Source of the DNA: Collinsella sp. AF23-2
Lineage (GTDB): Bacteria > Actinomycetota > Coriobacteriia > Coriobacteriales > Coriobacteriaceae
Assembly: GCF_003459245.1 (NCBI RefSeq)
Contig: NZ_QRVG01000002.1
Location: 62,001 to 126,000, forward strand
Direction: 5' to 3'
DNA length: 64,000 bases
Shown here: positions 42,378-51,244 of the stretch, one piece after another
How positions within the stretch are numbered: position 1 is the stretch's first letter
How the letters are laid out: each line of letters starts with the position of its first letter
Notes under the pieces: generated by a model
Databases searched by the model: none
Told to the model about the DNA's origin: nothing
The model's input: only the letters and a program-made list of their open reading frames with translations
Program-made: the position numbers and the translations under genes

Positions 42378-42594
42378 TACGTTGACGCTGCTTGTCTCGC
42401 CCAGGTGCCGTCGGGCCAGGGATGGGCGTCTTCGCTGATAGGTGCTTTGTTGGAAGAGCTGCTTTTATTGCGGCTCTTTCCTTGGTTTTGGGTATATTTG
42501 TTCTTGTTGAATTGTTATTGCGGATGGCCTGGGAACCTTGCTTTCCGCTGTTCTTTGTAGCCGTCTCGGCTTTGGTTGAGGGGAGACGATCTTT

Positions 42595-43515
42595 ATGCGT
42601 ATTGTGTTTATGGGTACGCCTGATTTTGCTGTGCCTTCTTTGACTTCGCTTGTTGAGGCTGGGAATGAGATTGCGCTTGTTGTTACTCGTCCTGATGCTG
42701 TTCGCGGGCGTGGTAAAAAGTTGGAGCCGTCTCCTATTAAGGCCAAGGCGCTTGAGCTTAGGTTGCCGGTTATTGAGGCTAATCGTATGACGGCCGAGGT
42801 TGTTGAGGCGCTCCAAGCTGCGCAAGCCGATATTTTCTGTGTGGCTGCTTATGGTTGCATTTTGCCGGATGAGGTGCTGCATATGGCGCCGCTTGGTATT
42901 GTGAATGTTCATGCGTCCTTGCTGCCTCGCTGGCGTGGGGCTGCTCCTATTCAGCGTGCCATTCTTGCTGGTGATGAGATTGCTGGCGTTTCTATTATGC
43001 GCATTGGGCATGGCGTGGATACCGGCGCCTATTGTGCGCAGGCCTCGACCTCGGTTGCCGGTAAGCATGCTGAGGCGCTGACCATGGAGCTCGCTGAGCT
43101 CGGCGGCAAACTGCTTACCGATACGCTTCCCTCTCTTGCCGATGGCACTGCCGTGTGGACTGAACAGGATGAGGCGCTCGTTACCCATGCTGCCAAGATT
43201 TCTAAGCAGGAGATGCGCTTGGATCCGCAAATGGCGGCGCTCGATTGCGTGCGTCATGTGCTCGCTTCGTCCGATACCGCGCCTGCTCGTTGCGTGATTG
43301 CCGGCAAGACCGTGCGTGTGCTCGATGCTGCGGCGGCTGATGTGTCGCTCGGCGAGGGTCAGGTTCTCGTTAAGGCCAAGCGTGTTTACCTGGGCCTTTC
43401 TGATGGCTCGGTTGAACTGCTCGAGGTTAAGCCCGATGGCAAGCGTGCTATGACTGCTTCTGCTTGGTCTGCTGGCCTGCAGGGTGCCGATCTTATCTGG
43501 GGTGTTTTGTCATGA
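42595..43515 (+). CDS. fmt: Methionyl-tRNA formyltransferase
   Basis: Formylates initiator Met-tRNA with 10-formyl-tetrahydrofolate. The 306 residues start MRIVFMGTPDFAVPSL and contain the active-site block NVHASLLPRWRGAAPIQRAI (Asn and His) and GVDTGAY (Asp). The C-terminal Fmt domain ends in LQGADLIWGVL. Codons end in T far more often than in gltX or priA, giving a visibly lower G+C content. The stop overlaps the rsmB start by 4 bases. Confidence 0.96.
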   Translation: MRIVFMGTPDFAVPSLTSLVEAGNEIALVVTRPDAVRGRGKKLEPSPIKAKALELRLPVIEANRMTAEVVEALQAAQADIFCVAAYGCILPDEVLHMAPLGIVNVHASLLPRWRGAAPIQRAILAGDEIAGVSIMRIGHGVDTGAYCAQASTSVAGKHAEALTMELAELGGKLLTDTLPSLADGTAVWTEQDEALVTHAAKISKQEMRLDPQMAALDCVRHVLASSDTAPARCVIAGKTVRVLDAAAADVSLGEGQVLVKAKRVYLGLSDGSVELLEVKPDGKRAMTASAWSAGLQGADLIWGVLS

Positions 43516-44912
43516 GCAGGCTGTCTCCCGCGCGCAAGCTTGCGCTCGATGTGCTGATGGAGGCCGATCGCCGCGGCATGTATGCACGCGACGTGCTGTC
43601 CTCTCGCGCATTGGCCAAGGCTATTGACCAGCGCGATTCCGCTTTTGCCGCCCGCTTGGCGCTGGGTGTTGCCGCCACGCAGGGTATTTTGGACGAGCTG
43701 CTCGATCAGTTTCTCGATAAGCCCAAAAAGGTTGCGCCGCGCGTTCGCATGGCGCTTCGTATTTCTGCCTTCGAGATGCTCTACCTGCATACGCCTGGCC
43801 GCGTTGCCGTAAGTCAGGGAGTTGAGCTGGTTCGCTGCGGTGCTAAGTCCGCCGCCGGTCTGGCGAACGCCGTTCTGCATAAGGTTGCGGACAACGTCGA
43901 TGATTTTGCCGCCGCGGTGGATGCCGATGAGTCTGAGCGACGCTTGGTTCGCCTGTCTCGCCTGATGGGCTTGCCGCGATGGCTGTGCGCTCGCATTATG
44001 GCATCGTTTGACACACCAGAGGGTGCGCTTAACTTTGCCGGCAATCTGGCCCCCGCGCCGCTGGCCCTGCATGAGAACGCTTTTGCTTCCAAGCCCGATC
44101 CGTATATCTCGCAGCTCGTCGCGCCTGTCTTCCCGGGCTGCCATGCCCCGGTTGATGCCCAGGTTACCGTTGCTTCGGGTGTGTTTGAGCGTGCTGCCGC
44201 GGTGGCCTCGGACCTTAACGCCCAGCTTATCGCCACAGCTGCCACGCGCCCTGGTTGCTGCCTTGAGATTGGTGCCGGCCGTGGCACCAAGACCTATGTG
44301 ATGATGTGCCAGGCCAAGCGTGCGGGCTATGAGCGTCAGCATACGGCGCTCGATTTGCATGATCGCAAGTGCGACCAGAATCTCGCTCGCCTGCATAAGG
44401 CAGGTATTCAGGGCGTTCGTACGGTTTCGGGTGATGCTTGCGAGCTTGATGAAGTACTGACGTCGTTTGATGCCATGCTTGGCGAGCCGGTTAAGTTCGA
44501 TACGGTCTTTATCGATGCGCCGTGCTCTGGCACCGGAACCATGCGTCGTCATCCCGAGATCCCGTGGCGCCTGACCGAAAAGGATGTGACGGTTGAGCTG
44601 CCCAAGCTGCAGCTGACGATGCTCAAAGAGGCTGCTGCGCGCGTGGCTGCCGGCGGCGAGCTCATCTATGCGACGTGCTCGGTTTTCGACGAGGAGAACA
44701 CGCAGGTCGTGGAAGCGTTCCTGAGCTCTCCCGAGGGTGCCGGCTTTAGCGTTGCACCGCTTTCCGAGGCGCAGATTCTTCAATTGCCTGAGTTCGCCCA
44801 GGCCAAGAAGCTCGTCTCCGTACGCCAAAACGTTCGAGGCCTCTTCCAAAGCGTACCGGTAAACGCCGATTCCTACGACGGCCACTTCTGCGCCCGCCTG
44901 GTCCGTAAGTAA
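43512..44912 (+). CDS. rsmB: 16S rRNA (cytosine-967-C5)-methyltransferase
   Basis: Methylates C967 of 16S rRNA. The 466 residues have an N-terminal NusB-like helical domain (SPARKLALDVLMEADRRG, DSAFAARLALGVAATQGILDELL) and a Rossmann methyltransferase domain. The latter shows CLEIGAGRGTKTYVM, FDTVFIDAPCSGTGTMRRHPEIPWR (first catalytic Cys) and LIYATCSVFDEENTQVV (second Cys). The ATG overlaps the fmt stop. Confidence 0.94.
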   Translation: MSRLSPARKLALDVLMEADRRGMYARDVLSSRALAKAIDQRDSAFAARLALGVAATQGILDELLDQFLDKPKKVAPRVRMALRISAFEMLYLHTPGRVAVSQGVELVRCGAKSAAGLANAVLHKVADNVDDFAAAVDADESERRLVRLSRLMGLPRWLCARIMASFDTPEGALNFAGNLAPAPLALHENAFASKPDPYISQLVAPVFPGCHAPVDAQVTVASGVFERAAAVASDLNAQLIATAATRPGCCLEIGAGRGTKTYVMMCQAKRAGYERQHTALDLHDRKCDQNLARLHKAGIQGVRTVSGDACELDEVLTSFDAMLGEPVKFDTVFIDAPCSGTGTMRRHPEIPWRLTEKDVTVELPKLQLTMLKEAAARVAAGGELIYATCSVFDEENTQVVEAFLSSPEGAGFSVAPLSEAQILQLPEFAQAKKLVSVRQNVRGLFQSVPVNADSYDGHFCARLVRK

Positions 44913-44917
44913 CTACT

Positions 44918-44985
44918 AAGTTGCGATGAAATAGGGATTGAATAGCGGCTTTTACCTGCCAAACAGTCCTTATTTCACCGCAACT
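44918..44985. repeat. Dispersed hairpin repeat, copy 4
   Basis: The left arm AAGTTGCGATGAAATAGGGA pairs with TCCTTATTTCACCGCAACT with few mismatches, 6 bases after the rsmB stop. It belongs to the same family as 4175-4243 and 28514-28583. Confidence 0.8.
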
Positions 44986-45012
44986 CATAAGGAAACCTGG
45001 GTATCTAAAGAA

Positions 45013-45046
45013 GCGGCCCCGCGATCGGTGTTGATCGCGGGGCCGC
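45013..45046. terminator. Strong hairpin between convergent rsmB and the zinc-ribbon gene
   Basis: GCGGCCCCGCGATC and GATCGCGGGGCCGC form a perfect 14-bp stem with a 6-base loop. It lies 8 bases beyond the stop of the leftward gene, with CTTCTTTAG following on the minus strand. It may end transcription from both sides. Confidence 0.65.
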
Positions 45047-45053
45047 GTTGTTT

Positions 45054-45290
45054 CTAGTGGCTGTGAGGGCAGTTGGCGCAGCAGCCGCTGGTGGCGCTGG
45101 TGCTGGAGCCGCCGCTTCGCTGGTCGGTGTTGTAGAAACCGCTGCCCTCAAATTTAATGCCGCTGGCCGAGAACGTCTTGGCCGCCGGAGCGCCGCAGCT
45201 CGGGCACACGACCTCGGGAGTCTCGGACATGGGATGCTCAACCTCAAACACGTTGCCGCAGCTCGAGCACTTGTAATCGTAGCGCGCCAT
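45054..45290 (-). CDS. FmdB-family zinc-ribbon protein
   Basis: A 78-residue protein starting MARYDYKCSSCGNVFEVEHPMSE. The pairs CSSC and CPSC form the FmdB/CxxC regulatory zinc ribbon. The KTFSASGIKFEGSGFYNTD stretch is standard for the family. The end CCANCPHSH adds more Cys/His. The role in bacteria is not established; a regulatory or metal-related function is assumed from the name only. AAGGAAG precedes the ATG. Confidence 0.88.
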   Translation of the reverse strand: MARYDYKCSSCGNVFEVEHPMSETPEVVCPSCGAPAAKTFSASGIKFEGSGFYNTDQRSGGSSTSATSGCCANCPHSH

Positions 45291-45378
45291 AATACTTCCT
45301 TTTCAGCACAAAGCGGGCAGATTACTCTGCCCGCAAAAATTCAAACGTTTGTAACTGTACCCTATATCGGGGGTTTTA

Positions 45379-48300
45379 TCACGCTTCGTCCCAGAATCTA
45401 TGGTTGTTGCGCAGGAGCTGTGCGGTTTTGTCCTCAGCGGCTACAATGTCCGCCTCGTCAGCCTGCCAGGTCCAGTTGCCCGTGGCCACGCCCGGAACGT
45501 TCATGCGCGCGTCGTCGCTAAGCCCCAGAATATCCTGTAGCGGCATCATCACCAGGGGAGCGTCGCTTGCCAGCGCGTCGCTCATCAGCTTGGCCGCCAC
45601 CTCAACACCGCTCGGCACGTCGCCGCCCGCAAAGGAACGCGTGCACCAACCGGCCAGCGTCGACGTATCGTGCGTCGAGGTGTACAGGATTTTGCCCGGC
45701 GTGGGATGCACGCCGCAACGAACGTCGTAGTCGCTAAACTCCAGCACATCCATGCCGGGGAAGCCGCAGGTGGAAGCCATGGCGCGAACGCCAGGCGTCA
45801 GATAACCTAGGTCCTCGGCGATAAAGTTGAGCGGACCTAGCTCGTCGTAGGCGGTCTGGAACAGGTCTTTGCCCGGGCCCGCCAGCCAGCGGCCATCGGC
45901 ACAGGCCTTGCCGGCGGGGATGCTAAAGTAGCTGTGGAAGCCCAGGAAGTGGTCTAGGCGCACGCGGTCGTAGAGCGAAAACGCACGACGCAGGCGATCC
46001 ATCCACCAACTATAGCCGTTCTCCTTCATGTGTTCCCAGCGGAAGGTGGGGTTGCCCCACACCTGGCCCTCGGGCGCAAAGTTGTCGGGCGGCGCGCCCG
46101 AAATCTCAATCGCCTTGCCGGTGTCGGACAGCCAGAAGTTCTCGGGTTCGCTCCACGCGTCGGCCGAATCATCCGAGACATACATGGGGATATCGCCGAT
46201 GACCTCGATGCCCTTCTTGTGTGCATAGTTCATGAGCTCGCACCAGGCCAGGTCAAAGCGATACTGCATGTACGCCTGCAGCTCGGCCTCGTCGTGGAAG
46301 CGCTTGTCATCGATCAGGTGCTCGTTGTAGCGCGCGACATCCGCCGGCCAATCGTGGCGCGACAGTCCCTCAAAGTGCTTCTTTACCGCCATGTAGACGC
46401 AGTACTTCTCGAGCCAGTCGGCATTGCGATGTTTAAACGCGGTGTAGAGCGGGTCGGCATCCTCGCCGCCGCGGGCCTTCCAGGTGACGAAGTCGGCAGC
46501 CAGCTCCTCGTGGCTCTCGGGCAGCAGGTCGATATTGCCTGCAAAGGCCGAAGGACCGGCGTAGGGGGAGCGGAAGAAGTCCGTGGGATTGACGGGCAGG
46601 ACCTGCCAGTAGCGCATGCCCATGGCAGCCAGGTGGTCGATAAAACGACGCGTGGGCGCACCGATCGTGCCAGGCTTGCCGTCATCGGTCGGCACCGAGG
46701 TGATGTGGCACACGACGCCCGCGCCATGATCGAGCGGCTCCTGCAGGCGCTTCTCGGCATGGTGATAGATGATCGAAGAGCCCAGCGGGTACAGGTCGAG
46801 CGTGACGGTACCGTTGTGGATTTCGCATTCGTGGCCGCTGATCACGTCGCTTGCACATTCGCCGAGCGCCGGGATCGTCACGCAGTGCGAATTGCGCAGG
46901 CTGCGGTTGATGATAACCGTCGCGGCCTCGCCGTCTTTGCCCGTGCGGGTGTAGGCCAAGACGTCGTCGTTGAGAGCGAAGGCCTTGATCTCGCCATCGA
47001 CCATAAAGGGCAGAGCGCGGCGCACGGCAGATGCGTTCTTAACGATGGCCAGCGTATCGAAGTCATGGAGTTGGTCCTTGGTCGGCAGGGTACGACGGTT
47101 GCCCGGATCGGTGAGGCCCTCCAGCCCGTACTCATCGCCGTAATAGATCGAAGGCACGCCGGGGAAGGTCATCTGCATGAGCGTTGCCAACCAAAAACGG
47201 CTCTTGGCCAGGCCCATCGAGTTCTCGTCCAGGCGCCATTTGCTGCGCTCGCTCTCGGGCAGCTGCGACTCGTCGGGGCCACCGCCGAGCACCGAGATAA
47301 TGCGCGGGCGGTCGTGGCTCGAAAGCAGATTGAGCGCGCAGGCCAGTGCCTCGCGCGGGTAGTTCTCGCGCAGGGTCTCGATGTCCTCAGCAGCTTGATA
47401 GGCATTCTTGTAGCCCATCAAAAAGCCGATGACCATGTCGCGGAAGGGGTAGTCCATGGCAGAGTCGAGCTCAGAGCCCTGCAGGTAGCGGCGCAGATGG
47501 CCGTAGCTGATCTTGTTGGAGGCGTCTTCCCAGACCTCGCCGAGCAGCAGTGCGTCAGGTTTCTCGGCGAGCACGGCCTTTTTGATCTCGGCCAGGAAGT
47601 CATCGGAAAGCTCGTCGGCCACGTCCAGGCGCCAACCATGGGCACCGGCGCGCAGCCATTTGCGGATCACGCCGTCCTTGCCCAGGAGCCGCTCGCGCAC
47701 CAGTTCGGAGCTCTCGTTGATGGCGGGCATGTTTCCCACGCCCCACCAGCAGTCATACGAACCGTCTTCATGGAAGTAAAACGCATCGCGCCACGGCGAG
47801 TCCTCGCTTTGCCAAGCACCGACGCCGGGATAATTGCCGTAGCGGTTAAAGTAGATCGAATCGTCGCCCGTGTGGTTGAAGACGCCGTCCAGGATGATGG
47901 AGATGCCCAGCTTCTCGGCTGCCTTGCACAGCTCGGTAAAGTCCTGCTCGGTGCCCAGGATCGGGTCGATCTTGGTGTAGTCGGCCGTGTCGTAGCGGTG
48001 GTTACTCGCGGCCTCAAAGATGGGGTTGAGGTAGATGGCCGTAAAGCCTAGCTCGGCAATGCGGCGCAGGTCATTTTGGATACCCTTGAGCGAGCCGCCG
48101 TAAAAATCCCAGGTCTTGATGGAGCCGTCTTCGGCACGCTCGTACTCGGGCGGTTCGTTCCAGTCCTCGACCATGCGGCGCTGGATTCCTTTGCGCGGTT
48201 TTTCAACTTCGGCAAGCGTGCGTTCGCGCCAGTTTTCGTCGCGTGCATAGCGGTCGGGGAAGATCTGGTAGACCATACCGCGCTCGTACCAAGTGGGACG

Positions 48301-48675
48301 GTTCTCTCGGTGCTTGTAGACGGTAATCTGGAAGGACGGAACCTCGGCGTAGTTGTAGGTCACACCCTCGCCACCGGTGCGACCCTGCGGTGCACCCAGG
48401 CGTACCGCAGGCTGGCCCTCGATGTTGCAGATAAAGCTGTACCAGATAAGACAGGGCTCAGTGCACTCAAGCTCTACGGTAAATATGCCGTCGCCCTCGT
48501 GCGTCATGGGATACAGAGACTCACCGATTTCATCGACCCAGGTGCGCAGGGTGAGCGTTGCCTGGTTGGGGTCGGCATCCTCCAAAATCACCGAGAGCGA
48601 AACGGAAGTTCCTGTGGTCACAGCGCCAAACGGAGTACGAAACTGCGGCAGACGGCTGTTGTGAATCAATCTCAT
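45379..48675 (-). CDS. GH13 alpha-amylase/neopullulanase fused to GH77 4-alpha-glucanotransferase
   Basis: A 1098-residue two-enzyme protein for maltodextrin and glycogen turnover, with no signal peptide. Residues 1-115 form a beta-rich N-domain like CBM34. Residues 130-590 are a GH13 barrel: VYQIFPDRYA, LDGVFNHTG, nucleophile in GWRLDVADE, acid in LLGEVWED and LLSSHDRPR. From about 640 comes MalQ-type GH77: SPYAGPSAFAGN, GDIPMYVSDDSADAW, VRLDHFLGFHSYF (nucleophile), FIAEDLGYLTPGV and STHDTSTLAGW. The two catalytic sets look complete. The first half would open or shorten branched glucans and the second would re-join maltodextrins. It is the last gene of the glycogen cluster, 218 bases from glgA. 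Confidence 0.92.
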   Translation of the reverse strand: MRLIHNSRLPQFRTPFGAVTTGTSVSLSVILEDADPNQATLTLRTWVDEIGESLYPMTHEGDGIFTVELECTEPCLIWYSFICNIEGQPAVRLGAPQGRTGGEGVTYNYAEVPSFQITVYKHRENRPTWYERGMVYQIFPDRYARDENWRERTLAEVEKPRKGIQRRMVEDWNEPPEYERAEDGSIKTWDFYGGSLKGIQNDLRRIAELGFTAIYLNPIFEAASNHRYDTADYTKIDPILGTEQDFTELCKAAEKLGISIILDGVFNHTGDDSIYFNRYGNYPGVGAWQSEDSPWRDAFYFHEDGSYDCWWGVGNMPAINESSELVRERLLGKDGVIRKWLRAGAHGWRLDVADELSDDFLAEIKKAVLAEKPDALLLGEVWEDASNKISYGHLRRYLQGSELDSAMDYPFRDMVIGFLMGYKNAYQAAEDIETLRENYPREALACALNLLSSHDRPRIISVLGGGPDESQLPESERSKWRLDENSMGLAKSRFWLATLMQMTFPGVPSIYYGDEYGLEGLTDPGNRRTLPTKDQLHDFDTLAIVKNASAVRRALPFMVDGEIKAFALNDDVLAYTRTGKDGEAATVIINRSLRNSHCVTIPALGECASDVISGHECEIHNGTVTLDLYPLGSSIIYHHAEKRLQEPLDHGAGVVCHITSVPTDDGKPGTIGAPTRRFIDHLAAMGMRYWQVLPVNPTDFFRSPYAGPSAFAGNIDLLPESHEELAADFVTWKARGGEDADPLYTAFKHRNADWLEKYCVYMAVKKHFEGLSRHDWPADVARYNEHLIDDKRFHDEAELQAYMQYRFDLAWCELMNYAHKKGIEVIGDIPMYVSDDSADAWSEPENFWLSDTGKAIEISGAPPDNFAPEGQVWGNPTFRWEHMKENGYSWWMDRLRRAFSLYDRVRLDHFLGFHSYFSIPAGKACADGRWLAGPGKDLFQTAYDELGPLNFIAEDLGYLTPGVRAMASTCGFPGMDVLEFSDYDVRCGVHPTPGKILYTSTHDTSTLAGWCTRSFAGGDVPSGVEVAAKLMSDALASDAPLVMMPLQDILGLSDDARMNVPGVATGNWTWQADEADIVAAEDKTAQLLRNNHRFWDEA

Positions 48676-48892
48676 AATACGGTCCAGTTCAATAGAATCA
48701 CGGCCTGCGGGCCATGGGCTTTACGCGCAAGTTGTAAGTATATCTTTTGTACACAGGCTGTATAAACAACATCCGTTTACCATCGGCGAACGGTTGTCCT
48801 AGAAAATCGATTTACCACTACCTACAGAGAAGGGACGCCCGGTTGGAGCGCCCCTTGCTTAGGGTTTGATGAGGTTTTGAATCGTCTGTATG
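48676..48892. other. Intergenic region between glgA and the GH13-GH77 gene
   Basis: It probably holds the promoter of the GH13-GH77 gene: the minus strand shows TTGTTTATACAG and, further on, GATATACTT, but the spacing is not canonical. A weak GC hairpin at 48832-48854 near the glgA stop could be a terminator. Nothing else is recognisable. Confidence 0.35.
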
Positions 48893-51154
48893 CTAGCGGC
48901 GCTTGCGGGTGGCCGTTGCCTTGCGGACGGAGGTCTTCTTGGTCGGGGCCTTTTCCTCAGTCGGTGCGGCGGGGGAGACCGGGGTCTCCATTGTGGGCTC
49001 GGGCTTGGCCTTTACTGCGGGTTTGGCCTCGGCCTTAGCTTCCGCCTTAGGAGCAGCAGCCTTGGTCGTGGTCTTTTTGGCCGTCGTTGCAGTGCGCTTG
49101 CGCGTGGTGGTTTTGGCGGCCGGCTTGGCCTCGACAGCTGCCTCGGCCTTGGACTCGGCAGGCGTCTCCTCGACCTTGGCGGCCGGCTTTGCGGCAGCCT
49201 TGGTTTTGGTCGACTTTGTGACCGTGGCCTTCTTGGCGGTCGTGGTCTTGGTCGCGGTCGTCTTCTTGGCTGCAGTCTTGGCCGGAGTCTTCTTGGCCGG
49301 CTTGGTCTCGGTCTTTACCTCGGGAGCAGCCTCGGCCTCGGCGGCCTTCTTGGCAGCGGCGGTCGTGCGCTTGCGCGTAGTCGTTGCCTTGGCGGTAGTT
49401 GCCTTGGCAGCGGTGGTCTTGGTGGCAGCGGCCTTGGTTGTCGTAGCCTTCTTGGCCGTCGTCTTGCGCGTCGTGGTCTTCTTGGCAGCAGGCTTCGCAG
49501 CCGGCTTAGCCTCAGCCTCGGGAGCAGCCTCGGGAGCTGTCTCAACCTTCACCTCAGATTTAGCCTCAACCGGCTTCTCCTCAGCCTTAGGCTCGGGCTT
49601 GGCCACAACCTCGGCCTGGGGCTCGGGCTCGGCCTCAACTTTCTCAGCAACAGCCTCAGGCTCGTCGACAACAGCCGCCGGCCTCTCAATCTCCGGATGC
49701 ATAAAGAAGTACAGGTCCAGATACTTGTCGGCCGAGCGCGTCCAGCTAAAGTCCTGGCTCATGGCCTGCGTGACCAGCTGGTTCCAGGCATCGCGGTTGT
49801 CCCAGAACAGGCGTGCCGCACGGAACACGGCGTCGCCCATCTCGTCGCCGTTAAAGTTACTAAACGAGAAGCCCGTGCCCTCGCCGGTAAACTCGTTATA
49901 CGGAATCACAGTGTCCTTCAGACCACCGGTCTCGCGTACGATAGGCAGGGTACCGTAGCGCATGGCAATGATCTGCGACAGGCCGCAGGGCTCAAACTTC
50001 GAAGGCATCAGGAACATGTCGGCGGCAGCATACATGCGCTGCGACAGCGCCGGATCGAACTCGATGCGCGCGGCCATGGTGCCGGGGTACTTGTCCTGGA
50101 AGTAGCGCAGGCCGTCCTCGTAGTCGCGGTCGCCGGTGCCCAGCACCGCCACCTGCACGCCGCCGGCCAGAATGCGGTCGAGCGCGTACATGACCAGGTC
50201 CATGCCCTTTTGGCGCGTCAGGCGCGTGACCATCACCATGAGCGGGCGGTCGTCGCGAACCTCGAGCCCCAGCTCTTCCTGCAGCTTGGCCTTGCACACG
50301 GCCTTGCCGGAGCGGTCTTCAACCGTGTAGTTGGCGGCAATGCGCTTGTCGGTCGCCGGGTCAAAGCCCGCCACGTCAATGCCGTTGAGGATGCCCTGCA
50401 GCGCGTACGAACGCTCGCGCAGAACGCCGTCCAGGCCCTCGCCAAACTCGGGCGTCTGGATCTCGTTGGCATAGGTGGGGCTCACCGTAGTGATGGCATC
50501 GGCATAGCGCAGGGCGCCCAGCATGTAGTTGATGCTGCAGGCGTCGCAACGCAACTGCGAGGCGGCCGCCGGAATATGCGCCACGCCCAGGATGTCCTCC
50601 ATCACGGTGTCGCTAAACTGGCCCTGGAACGCCACGTTGTGGATCGAGAACACGGTCTTGACGCGGTCGTACAGCGGCAGGCCCTGGTAGAACTCGCGCA
50701 AGAACACTGGCGCCAGCGCCGTCTGCCAGTCGTTGCAGTGCAGGATGTCGCACTCAAAACCGGCCGGCAGGTGCTGCAGACTCTCGGTGATGGCCTTGGA
50801 GAAGAACGCAAAGCGCTCGCCGTCATCAAAGAAGCCGTACGGATAGTCGCGCGCAAAGTAGCGCTCGTTGTCGATGAACATATAGGTGACGCCGTCGTGC
50901 TCGAGCTTCTCGAGACCGCAGTACTCGTTGCGCCAGCCCAGGCTCACGTAAAAGTCGGAGAAGTGCTCCATCTGCGCCTTGTACTCGTCCTTGATGGTGG
51001 CGTACTTGGGCACCATGACGATGACCTCGGCGCCGGCGCGCACAAGCGCCGCGGGCAGCGAGCCCGCCACGTCGCCCAGGCCACCGGTCTTTACAAACGG
51101 TGCGCACTCGGCCGAGGCAAACACGATCTGCATCTTTTTGCTGGAATCTGCCAT
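48893..51154 (-). CDS. glgA: Glycogen synthase with a long histone-H1-like C-terminal tail
   Basis: Transfers glucose from ADP-glucose to glycogen. Residues 1-485 form a normal GT5 enzyme: QIVFASAECAPFVKTGGLGDVAGSLP (KTGGL loop), ILHCNDWQTALAP, VFSIHNVAFQG, MVTRLTRQKGMDL and MPSKFEPCGLSQIIAMRYGTLPIVRETGGL. Residues 486-753 form an extra tail, first acidic (EPEAVAEKVEAEPEPQ) and then Lys/Ala/Thr-rich with many KKTT, TTRK and AKPAAK units, ending RKATATRKRR. Such a tail is not part of GlgA and resembles histone H1 or AlgP/Hc1-like basic proteins. GlgB of the same cluster has a similar one. ATG 51154 is preferred to 51166 because GGGAG lies just upstream. Confidence 0.95.
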   Translation of the reverse strand: MADSSKKMQIVFASAECAPFVKTGGLGDVAGSLPAALVRAGAEVIVMVPKYATIKDEYKAQMEHFSDFYVSLGWRNEYCGLEKLEHDGVTYMFIDNERYFARDYPYGFFDDGERFAFFSKAITESLQHLPAGFECDILHCNDWQTALAPVFLREFYQGLPLYDRVKTVFSIHNVAFQGQFSDTVMEDILGVAHIPAAASQLRCDACSINYMLGALRYADAITTVSPTYANEIQTPEFGEGLDGVLRERSYALQGILNGIDVAGFDPATDKRIAANYTVEDRSGKAVCKAKLQEELGLEVRDDRPLMVMVTRLTRQKGMDLVMYALDRILAGGVQVAVLGTGDRDYEDGLRYFQDKYPGTMAARIEFDPALSQRMYAAADMFLMPSKFEPCGLSQIIAMRYGTLPIVRETGGLKDTVIPYNEFTGEGTGFSFSNFNGDEMGDAVFRAARLFWDNRDAWNQLVTQAMSQDFSWTRSADKYLDLYFFMHPEIERPAAVVDEPEAVAEKVEAEPEPQAEVVAKPEPKAEEKPVEAKSEVKVETAPEAAPEAEAKPAAKPAAKKTTTRKTTAKKATTTKAAATKTTAAKATTAKATTTRKRTTAAAKKAAEAEAAPEVKTETKPAKKTPAKTAAKKTTATKTTTAKKATVTKSTKTKAAAKPAAKVEETPAESKAEAAVEAKPAAKTTTRKRTATTAKKTTTKAAAPKAEAKAEAKPAVKAKPEPTMETPVSPAAPTEEKAPTKKTSVRKATATRKRR

Positions 51155-51177
51155 ATTGTCTCCCATGTTGCAATTCG

Positions 51178-51213
51178 AGAATAGCCGCCTGGCGCTAACC
51201 GGGCGGCTATTCT
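51178..51213 (-). promoter_or_regulatory. 12-bp hairpin between glgD and glgA
   Basis: AGAATAGCCGCC and GGCGGCTATTCT pair perfectly around a 12-base loop. No T run follows, so it may stabilise the mRNA or partly reduce read-through into glgA rather than end transcription. Confidence 0.45.
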
Positions 51214-51244
51214 ACATGTTACGAGCGATGTTGCGGTGCCAACG

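Noticed and set aside
46030..48051. 673-codon open frame on the plus strand
   Set aside because: Antisense shadow of the GH13-GH77 gene, without recognisable domains or a ribosome site.
48890..51184. 764-codon open frame on the plus strand, Gly/Leu/Arg-rich repeats
   Set aside because: It is the antisense of glgA, and the repeats are the mirror of the Lys/Ala/Thr tail. GlgA motifs on the minus strand are unambiguous.
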